NCBI GenBank assembly: GCA_010279815.1
Contig: QEOQ01000439.1
Coordinates: 292,907 to 356,906, forward strand
DNA: 64,000 nt
Direction of reading: 5' to 3'
Source of the DNA: Brachionus plicatilis
Lineage: Eukaryota > Rotifera > Eurotatoria > Ploima > Brachionidae
A program made the translations under genes and the position numbers. This document shows positions 1 to 10,300 of this stretch, piece by piece; the first letter of the stretch is position 1; every line of letters begins with the position of its first letter. The notes below the pieces were generated by a model. The model saw only the letters and a list, made by a program, of their open reading frames with translations, was not told the DNA's origin and did not search any database.

Positions 1-2308
1 AGGAAAATTTTTTAAAATATATTAAACTTTATTACCAATTTTCAAAAAAAAATTTAAGTCTCAATTTTCAAAATAAAATAAAACAAAATCTAAATTATTC
101 TTTATGTTTTTTTGACATGTGCAATTTAACACCCTTTTCATTTTTCATAAATTTACCACAAATGCTACATTCTACCGGATTTGACTATTTGCTTAATGCG
201 GACTATTCTACTGGGATCAAAACAATTTCTTTGTAAAAACTGCCTTTTCTTTTACGGTTTTTAAATCTTAATATATATTTCAAAAACTTAAAGCTTATTA
301 TGGTGAGTTGCAATTTTTTTTTGTTTTTTTATTTCATTCAATATTAACATAATTTTGAAATTTTGAAATTTCTAGAATAAAAAAAAATTTTGATTTCAAC
401 AAAAAAAATTTCATGTGATCAAAAAAATTTTTATGTGACCAAAAAAAATTTTTGGTGATCAATTTTTGTGCTAAGTTAAAAGAAAGCTGAATTTTTTTTC
501 GCGTAAAATATAATGAAATATCAAAAATAATTAAAAAAAAAACATAAATACTGAAGTAAGAGTCAATTTTATTCAATATACTTTTTTTATTATGTAACTT
601 CAAAGAAATCGCTATGAATTTACCGCTTTAAAAGTGAGGCCCACCAGTCGGTTCCAAAAATTAAAACAATTAGAATATTAAGTTATAAAAAAATATTTGT
701 ACAAATTTAAGTACTTTTTTTTCTAACTTTATTTAAAAGAATAATTTCTTTTTATGACTGAAACAAAAGAAATATTCTAATTCTATTATTTTTGTTATAT
801 TTCATATAACTAGCTTAGAATATATCCTATAAAATTGACACTTACTTCAATATTTTTGTTTTTTTATAAATATATCTGACTAGTTAAATAATAATATGCC
901 ATATATAAAAATGACTTGACAAATGAATATTAAACACGGTTAAAGATAATAAAAAGTGCAAATTCGATGATTTTTAGCGAAAATATATCGATAATCACAA
1001 AGAGTACACTTAATATTTTGGTGATCAAAATGATCACATTCTGGACATGACCCTTATGTAATAAATAATAATAATTTTAAACACCTTAAAGGCGATGTAA
1101 AGTAATAAAATTCAAAAAATAAAAAAAAGACAAAAATTTTAAAATGATTTAAAATAATTCAAATTTTAAGACTCAGTTCTATTTTATGTTGTTTTTAATG
1201 TAAGTTTTGAATTTAACGAAAGCTAACAGCGGAAAAATGTTAATCATAAAATAATTTTAAAAAAATTTGAGTTTTAATTTCAATTAATCGGTTATTATGA
1301 TATTTAATCCTCTTTCCTATTTTGGTTAATAAAATTAAAATCAATAAGGAAAGTGAATGATCAAATCATTAAAAACTTAAAAAAATAAAAAAATTTTTTA
1401 TACCAATTTTCACTTAATTTTACGTAAAATTACATGAAATTTTCATGTTTGTTTTTTGAAGTCTAAAAAGTAATAAAAAATTTGCTTAAATTTAACAAAA
1501 CTTTTCCAAAAAATCTTTTTTTTGTAGGTCCTTTCACAATTTACGTTATTTAATGAAATTTTACATTCATTTTCGTAAAAAAAAATTCTAAAAAAGTATT
1601 ATTACTTAAATTTTTATAAAATTACATTTCTTAAATAAACTTTCACAAATTTACTAAAATTTGTGTTTACTCTGAAGCAAAAATGAAGTGAAAAAATATT
1701 TCACTAAACCCTAGAATTATTCGCATACAGGTGAACTAAATTTCAGTTAAACGACTTGACCCAGGCTAAGTTTAGCTTATACACTAAATGTATACGTTGA
1801 AAGAATCATCAGAACCATTTTTGGTATAATATTCACAATTAGTGAAGCAAATTAGTGAAAAATTATTTTTTTCTTAAAAACACTTTAAAAATTTGCTATT
1901 AAAGATTTATGAATAGTTAATAAATTGGTATTGTGAAATTCAAATACAAATTAAACAAAAAATCTTTCTTTTTTGATGAATTAAAAAATAAAGTTAATAA
2001 AATAAACTTTAAAAAATATAGCAACAAAGTGCAACATACTTTATTATGGGCCAGGTAGAACGAAACATTTAAAAAGATAAAAAAAATATAAATAAAGAAA
2101 ATAAAACATATAGAAAAATATTGATTTAATTAATGAAAAAAAAAATATATTACCAATTTTATAAAAAGATAAAAAACATAAATTCATAATACAATCTTTT
2201 TAAATATTTTTAGTTTAAAAAAAAATATAATCAATTTAAAATTAAAGATAAAAAGCAAAAATTCAAGTCATTTGCGTAATTAGACGAATTAACTTTTTAA
2301 CGCAAATG
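1..2308. other. AT-rich intron sequence, no gene seen
   Basis: No exon, RNA gene or clear transposon terminus was found on either strand. Short reading frames here, such as one at 334-603 minus, are low-complexity Phe/Lys/Asn runs expected from AT-rich DNA. By position this is probably intron 4 of the left-hand phospholipase D gene, whose exon 5 must lie beyond the left edge. Scattered degenerate ACGTAAAATTACG stretches near 1420-1600 suggest old foldback-transposon ends. Confidence 0.5.
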
Positions 2309-2501
2309 GGGGATGTCAAAAATTGTCATAAAAAAAAATTGTCATAAAAAAAAAGTCAAAAAAAGTCATAAGAAAATTGTCAAGGTAAAAAATAGTCATC
2401 TATGACAATTTTTCTAAAGAATAAGAAGAATAAATTTTATTGGTTAAATTTTATTTTATTGATTAAAAAATGAAAAAGGAAAAAAAGAACAAAAATGAAT
2501 T

Positions 2502-3005
2502 TTAAAGTAAATCAACACAAATAGAAGTAAACTTTGGATTATGATTTTCTTTTACAGCATTAGGGAACAAATACAAATTTTGATTTTTGATTATTTCACT
2601 AAATTCACTTCTTATTTTATTTTGATCGAAAACTAGTTTAGCAGGATCTATATCCATAGCTAAAGCTAGAGAATGTCCAAGGGCAAATAAGCCACAATCT
2701 TTATTACCTTTTTTTTTTAGACACTTTTACATTTATAATATTAAAAAATCTTGAGCCACCGGAAGGCCTTTTCAACGCTGGCTTAATAAAATTTAGATAA
2801 TACTTTGGATTATTCATACTATCATAAAGGAACCAGTTATAAAAGCCATCGTCTGAATCAACATAGCTCGGATTTTAATTTGAAACAACGACCCAGTGGT
2901 CACCAGCATGTAAAACTTGAACGAATAAAGATTGGCTAAGTTTTTCTGGATAAAAGGAGCATTATCGATAGTAAAGAAATCAGGCATAAAAGGCCATTCA
3001 ATCGA
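2502..3005 (-). pseudogene. Ulp1-like (C48) cysteine peptidase fragment of a transposon
   Basis: On the minus strand the conceptual protein reads through VQVLHAGDHWVVVSN (His motif), LYDSMNNP (Asp motif) and NKDCGLFALGHSLALAMDID (nucleophile Cys), then FDQNKIRSEF, and ends at 2502. This order His-Asp-Cys and the DCGLFA block are the hallmark of Ulp1/SENP-like domains that some transposons carry. The frame is broken by one TAA just after the His motif and by a frameshift in a poly-A run before NKDCGLF, so it is not translatable as it stands. Family membership comes from motif recognition only, and no host role is suggested. Confidence 0.6.
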
Positions 3006-3020
3006 AATTTTTTATAGATA

Positions 3021-3180
3021 CAGTGGTGATTTGATAACAGTATTTTACGAAAAATTACGTAAAATACCGTAAATTAACAAAATTTTACCACATTTTACGT
3101 AAATTAACGTTAAATCCGAAAAGTGAAAAAGAAGTATTTAACGAAAAATGACGTAAATTTTCAGGATTTTGAGATAATAT
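3021..3180. repeat. Solo end of an ACGTAA-type Tc1-like element
   Basis: The segment begins CAGTGGTGATTTG directly after TA (3019-3020) and continues with repeated TTACG and ACGTAA motifs, as at the ends of the elements at 6534, 31587 and 34939. No matching opposite end was found nearby, so it is a truncated terminus lying inside the 2309-3588 element. Confidence 0.45.
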
Positions 3181-3588
3181 TGGCAAAATTAAAAACGGCC
3201 AGTTCAAAATTTTTTGAAAAAATGTCTTTTTTTTTCAAAGATCGAAAATTTAAGAAAGCTTTTTTTATAACAATTTAAAAATATCTATTTTTTTGACCAA
3301 TTTATATAATTGAGTATTATGAATTAGTAAATTAATTAATTTAGTTTTGATTACTTCTTATTTAATGTTACCGCTCTTCATATTACTTCTTTTTTTAAAG
3401 ACTTCATATTCTTTATTCATTTTATCTTTTTTCAGAGATATAACCAATCATTAATTGACAATAAAAAAAATTTAATTGGCTTGACATTTTTTTGATGACA
3501 ATTTTTTTTTTATATTCTATGACAATTTGTTATGACATATTTTACCCCTTTGATTTATGACAATTTTTGCCCTAACCCTATATTTTTG

Positions 3589-4317
3589 CGCAAATGTACA
3601 GGTATTTTAACACATTTTTTATCATTAATAGCTGAAAAATTAAATTTTAAGTTAATTTTTCTAAAAAACTTATAAATTTTTCCAACTGGAGGGTTTAAAA
3701 TATTTCTTTAAACTATTCTTTAATTAGATTCAGTTTAAAACTTGTCTTATATTAACTATTTAAATTATATTATATAATTTATGTTTTATCTTTTTTTGAT
3801 TTTTTATAGTTTATGTTTTTTTTTTCTCTCATCGTATAAACTAATAAGTAAAATTGACCTCACCCCTTTATAATATAAAACAAAATCATTATTTTGCTTT
3901 TTAGTAAATTAAACCAATTATCAATTTAAATTTATCGATATTTTAAATTTAACTATATTTTATTTTTAATTCACCAAAAAAGGTAAATTAAAATTTAAGA
4001 AAATTCAATTTTTTTTTTAAAATGCTGCAATACAGTGTCTTAAATAGTTATTCTAAGGCTAAATAGGACAATGAATAGAGCATTAATTATATTTAGAAAA
4101 GAAAGAAATCGATTATTGATTTGATTTACTAAAAATAAAAAATAATATTTTATCTTTGGTAAAAAAGGTGCAATATATTGCAGTATTTTTTAAAAAATAA
4201 ATTCTATAATCTTTAATTTTAATTTACTAAAAAAGGAAAAATTTTCGTTCATTTTGTACTTGAATTTCACAATACCTTCTAAGTTTTAGACCACAATCAA
4301 AAAATTAAAAAGCATAC
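3589..4317. other. AT-rich intron, nothing recognised
   Basis: This stretch lies just downstream of exon 4 of the left-hand PLD gene on the minus strand. It contains only AT-rich sequence with no convincing reading frame or repeat terminus. Confidence 0.5.
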
Positions 4318-7300
4318 ATTTTGAAGCTTTGGAGCTAAATTTTGCTTTAGACAAGTTACTAGCATTGAGCTGTTTATTAGCGCTATATCTAGAAACATTA
4401 CTCTTATCCAATTTTTCTTCGGTATCTACTTTGATGTCATTGAATGAAATAGGGTTCATTTCTATTCGTTCATTTTTGTGTGCTGCATTAAAACTTTTCG
4501 ATTTGAGGGAACCCCGCGACATCAAGCTGGCAGTGTTTGATGGTATGTCAGACTGAAAGACTGGAGAAGCATTTGCAGGTGCAGATAATTGACTTTTCAG
4601 TCGGTTTTTAGCTTTGAATTTGGCGATTGAGTTTCCCATCAGAGCAGCGACAATCAGCGCGTCCGGTTTTGATGCTGAACCACTTTTATCATCAGGTTGG
4701 CCGATTTCAATTTTGTTAGTTTCATCATTTTGACTTTCCACATCAACTCCTCTTTCTTTTGAGTCCTAGAAAATTATGAATTTAAATGCATTTAAATTCA
4801 GGTAAAAGTTCTTTTTTTCTAAGAATAATTTTTAAGACCTAGGATGATTTGAGACTTTGGATGCTTTAAAAAGCTTTAAATCAATCGACCAAAATAAATC
4901 AAAAACTTATTTTTGGCCAAATTCGAAAAAAATACTTTTTTAAATAGTTAAAAAAATTAATTAGTAATTCCAAAAATTTTACTATATTTTTTATAAATTA
5001 AAAAAAACTTGGTATAACTTCTTTATATAAATATAATATCTTGAAAACAAAGTAACTTTATTATATTTTAAAGATGTGGTTTTTAAATATTGAAAGTTGA
5101 TTGTGAAAACTTTATTTATTTGTTTAATCTTTTATTATAAATAAATGAACAAGCCAGCTACCAACGAGAGAAGTATATTCTATTTGGACTCACTGGCAAG
5201 TGAAATAAAATATTCTTTTATTTATCCTTGCTTGTGTCACCCATTTGTTGGCGTGACAATAATAAAAATTAGAGAAGTTTCTGAAACTCACGCAAAGCAA
5301 GCTTATGAGAGATGGAACTTAGAGATTATCGATATTGTTTTCAATATTTATTCTCTTGCTGGTCATTATGACTGTGTCAATATGATCACAAAAATAGTTT
5401 TTAAAAGCTATAAATAATTTATTTATTTATTTATATATCCATCAGAATAAAGCTGAAGCTCATTCAGACTAATTGAAAAAATTAAATAAAAAAATTTTTT
5501 GCTTATATGTTAAGATAATTAGTGTCAAAAAAGTAAGTACTATTTTTTTTATATTTTAAACACATTGACACTTTATTAAAATCAGACTTGTCCAAAAGTC
5601 ATATAAAAAGTAGGGGCAACAAGTAAAATCAGGCATCTTGAAGTTGATGATCAAGACAAAATAAAATTAAAATTCAAAGAGTTTATCTCAAAATATAAAG
5701 TTAATCTTTAAATTTATTCAAATAATTTTAATGAAACATATTTTACATTTTATGTAGATTCGAAAAATAAAATATTAAAACAAAATATTTTCTCAACCTA
5801 TTGATAAAAGCATTGTGAAGTTTCGTTCAAAAAGTTCAGTTCAAAACTTAAATTCGTTTATATTTTGAATGGAATGAAGTGATAAAATAAAAATTTAGCA
5901 CATGATATAAAAAAAAATGTTACAGAACTTGATCAAAAAAAACAAAAAAAAATTTCAATTAATTAGCAAATTATTGATTTTCCAAAAAAACTGAATGAAT
6001 GTAAAGTTTGTTTTGAAATAAAAATTTCGAAATTTAAAATTGAATACTAACAAAAATTTTAAAATTTTAAACTTCTTTTTTTACAAAAACAAATAAATTG
6101 TCTTAAATTCCATTGATTTTAAAAGTCGATGATTAATTAAAGGAAAACTTTCAGAATTTATTTTCAAAGCTACTTGCTGTAACAACTTTTGTTACACATT
6201 GTTACATATTTAACAGGGGCAAATTTTTTTCATTCATCGAAAAATTTCAATTAAGAACTTTTTTCTTGAACTTTTTGAACTTTTGGAACAAAACTTCACA
6301 ATGCTTTGATAAAATCGATTTTAAAAATTTAAATTTATAAACTGATTTTTTTTGGAGATTTTTGGAATTTTTTTTATTTTAAAAGTATTTGTGTTTAGCA
6401 TTTAAAATTCAAAATTAAATTTAAAAATGAATTTCAAATATTAAATTCCAAATAAGTAATTAAATGAAAAGATTGATCTTTCTCACAAATATTTTTGAAA
6501 AAAAAAATTTATTTTATTTTTTAAATCTACATACAGTACTGCTACGAAAAACTGTTTTTACGTGAAATTACGTGAAATTACGTAATTTTACGTAATTTTA
6601 CGTAATTTCACGTAAAATTACGTAAAATTACCAAAGTAAAAAAAAGTAAATTTACCGGATTTTACGTAATTTTACGTAAAATTACCGGAAATTACGTAAT
6701 TTTACGTAAAAAGTAAAATTCCAAAAAATACTACTTTTTTTGAGAATTTTGACATTTTTTGACTTTTTTGAAAATTTTTGGTCCTGAATTCGAAAAAAAA
6801 AAAATTACTTTTTTTCACGTAATTTTACGTGAAATTTTATTTAATAGTGGTAAATTTTTGTAATTTTTAGTAAAAAAAAGTAAAAAAAAGTAAAAAAAAG
6901 TAAATTTTGTACAAATTTTAAAAAAGTTAATTATAAACAATGAACAAAAATGCAAAAACAAAATTTTCAATTAGATACATCTCAATACAATTCAATGATT
7001 CGACCAATCTCCATTTCTTTCTATAACCACTTTTATTACCTTAATTTTTATTAAAATTTTTTTTAAAGATTTAATTGAAAACAAAAACTAATAAAAACCT
7101 TTTTTAAATGATTTATATAATTTTGGCATTTTTCTTTGGTTAAAGATTTTTCGAAATCTTTAACCGCCATTTCGGCATCAGCTTCCGAAAAAATCATTCT
7201 CTTCCTTACATGTTGTTTTAACTCGTTCCACATAAGTTCAATGGGATTTAAATCGGGAGACTTTGGGGGAGATTTAATCTTTGTTTAAAAGAAATGAGTC

Positions 7301-10300
7301 AAATATTATCGACAAAGAAAGATTACTAAAATGCAATTTACCCAAACAATATTGTTAACATTTAAAAAAGTAGTGCACAATAGAGAACGATGCTTTGGGT
7401 CGTTATCCTGGTGTAGTTTAAAGTCTAAATCGTAGTTTGAAGCCCCAAATGGTAATAAATAATCAGACAATATCTCCCGGTAAAGTATTGCATCCATGTT
7501 GCTCTTAAAAATCTTAAAAATTCTAAAGTAAAAGCTTTTCTTCTTATCTGTTTCTTACAGCAAAATTTGTTGCTCCCTTAAATGAAATCCCAGCCCAAAT
7601 ATTCAGTTTTCCTTCATATTTTGAAGTACTTGGAATATTGGCTGGATATTTAGCAGGATATCTTAAATGGTAGATTGGCCTTTCCGAGAGTCGAATTGTG
7701 GTTTCATCAACAAATATGTAGTTTGTGAACTCAGAATTTTGAAACTTTAAACACCAAATAAGTCTAACTAATTTTTGATAATCTGTCAATATTGGTGATT
7801 TTCTTAATCGTCGGTAACGCAAGCCTAAAAAATTGTTTGAAATATCTTATATTAATTTTGAACAAATTTAATTACCTGCTTTAAATCGATATTTTCTTAC
7901 AACGCTACTAGAAACACTTTTCCTGAATTTTTTCTCAATTAAATATGCAACTTCCACAGAAGAAATACATCCTTTTCTTTCCTCAGTTATTATCTTATTT
8001 TAATATTTAAAGTATAAAAAGTATGATTTTATAAATTATTTAAATGGCTTTGGCTTAACGCAACTTTTTCAAGAAAAGTGCTGTTGTTTTAGAAAAATAC
8101 CTTAATAAAGTTGATAATTTCATCGCTCAATTTTCTAGAATTTTTTTTGAGTTGAACTTTTGTTGGCTTATTTAAGATTCTTTTTATTTGCTTAAAACAA
8201 TTATTGTTTAAAACTAAAAAAAACTTTGGTTGAAAAAAAATTACAAAAATTGATGGTAAAGAGCTTTTAGGGGATGAAATTTTAAGAATTTTTCGAATCC
8301 TTCTTGGCGACGCTCTTCTCTTTTGGCTTAGGTAAAAGATTTGCTCATTTAAAATTTTTAAATTTTTGGCTTTAGTTTTTTCAAGTCTTCTCTGCTTAAA
8401 ATTCATTTTAAAAAGTTTCTTTCAAACAGTAGTAAGTTTTTTGAAGCTTTCTTTTTTGATTTATTATAACTTAATTGTGTAATATCAATTTTAAAAAGCA
8501 AGTTACAGCTAAAACTACTAATACTCCTACTATTGCTAACAACTTTTGAATAATTTTTATAATTCACATGTTTTAATTTTATTCACTTCATTTTATTGAA
8601 AGAATTAAAGCTAAATAAATATAAAATCTTATTGAAATTTTATTTTTAATGTTAAAGAAAATGAATAAAACAAAAACCAAAAATAAAAATGATAAGCCTA
8701 AAATCAGTAAAAAAAAAAAAGATTTAGCTGAGAGCTCGTCTTGTAGCAGTGAAAATGAAATCGAGATTCCAAAAAAGAAATATACGAAAAAAACAACAAA
8801 TATGGAAGAATTTAGTGAAATGCTTCCGGTTACCTTTCAAATTCCAAATGAAAGGCACCCCTTTCATCATCTCCATGAGGTTCCTCATAGTGTTGAATTG
8901 GATTCAATCCAGGAACCTTCATCGAGAGATGAGGTAATATTTTATTTTATAAGTCCATATTAATTTTTTTTAAATAAAATGAAGCTTAAAAACTTATTTT
9001 TAGAATTTTAAATTTATCCATTCAGGAAATCTAAAGAACTAAATTTTTGCCCAATTGAAATATAGTTTAAATAAATTTTAAAATGGACTTGATTCAAATA
9101 TTAGTTTTTGACAATATTATTTTGTTTTATTTTCAGTTCGTCAAAGATGCCATTATATCGTTTCCGCATGAATTTGAAAATAAAATTCTTGTCGTACATG
9201 GACGAATCGAATCAAACAAGACATTTAAAATTCCTAAAAAAAAGGTATTTTTCTTTTAATTTTTACTAAAATTTTATATCATTGAAAATAATTACCAGAG
9301 AAACAAAAAACCATAACTTCATGATTGCTATCATTCGCTTTAACACCATTAAACGCAATAAACCGCGAAAATTAAAAAAATTTAAATTTTTTTCAGGTTT
9401 TTTCAAATTTATAGTGTAAATGTAATTTATGTATTTTATGGTGTAAATGCTCATCAAAACAATCACGTATTTTTTGACGTTTTGTTCGAAGTTTTTTGTT
9501 TCTCGAGTAAAGTAAAAATATAATTTAATATTGACTAATATAAGCTCTTGAATGAGATAAAGTCATCAAACCGTACATCTTTAGAACAAACTTTATTTAC
9601 AATGAATGAAAACATTAATAAGCTAAACACAAATGTTTCGAAACTTAATAGCGAAAATGAAGCCATTAAAAAATTAATTATTGGGGGTGAAACTGACAGT
9701 TCTTTCTTTTCACCAGGAACCAAAAGAAAGGCCGAAAGAACTTATCGTAGTTCCAGTGATAGCGAAGCTATTGAAACCATAAGTATTCTTATATTTAAGT
9801 TTAAAATATATTATTTTTAAAAAATCTAAAAAAAAATTAAGTAAATAATAAGCCATTTACAAATCGTCTCAGAAGTGAAATAATGAAGAGATTTGTAAAT
9901 GACAAAGGTCAGACTCTAGGGTTTTATGAAAAAAAATTTCATAATGAAATGGAGGAAATAAAAAGTAAATATTTAAATGAAAAAAAAAAGCTTTAATTTT
10001 TAATTTTTTTTATTAAAGAAGATTTGTTGAAGCTGGTGCCAAAAAATTCAAATTTCAAAGAATCATGGAAAAAAGCTGGTGACAGCTTTAAAAATGATAA
10101 AAATAAAAAAAAATAATATTCCGCAAAAATTTTTTCAAAGATTTAAAAATTTTACTTTTTTTTACTTTTTTTTACTAAAAATTACAAAAATTTACCACTA
10201 TTAAATAAAATTTCACGTAAAATTACGTGAAAAAAAGTAATTTTTTTTTTTTCGAATTCAGGACCAAAAATTTTCAAAAAAGTCAAAAAATGTCAAAATT

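Larger units (their letters stand above)
2309..3588. mobile_element. Degenerate DNA transposon with Ulp1-like ORF
   Basis: The two ends carry inverted copies of a TTGTCATAA-rich sequence (2312-2420 and 3455-3575). The block is flanked by CGCAAATG at 2301-2308 and again at 3589-3596, an 8-bp direct repeat that extends to 9 bp with one mismatch. That duplication length fits MULE or hAT type insertion. The interior holds a broken cysteine peptidase frame on the minus strand and, nested at about 3021, the end of an ACGTAA-type element. The exact ends are uncertain by a few bases because the terminal bases are poorly matched. Confidence 0.55.

Noticed and set aside
334..603. 89-codon minus-strand frame
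   Set aside because: Almost entirely Phe, Lys, Asn and Ile in AT-rich DNA, with no conserved motif.
6540..6700. TTACGTAA repeats considered as a CRISPR array or replication origin
   Set aside because: They are palindromic, unevenly spaced, mirrored at the other end of a transposon and lie in a eukaryotic intron.
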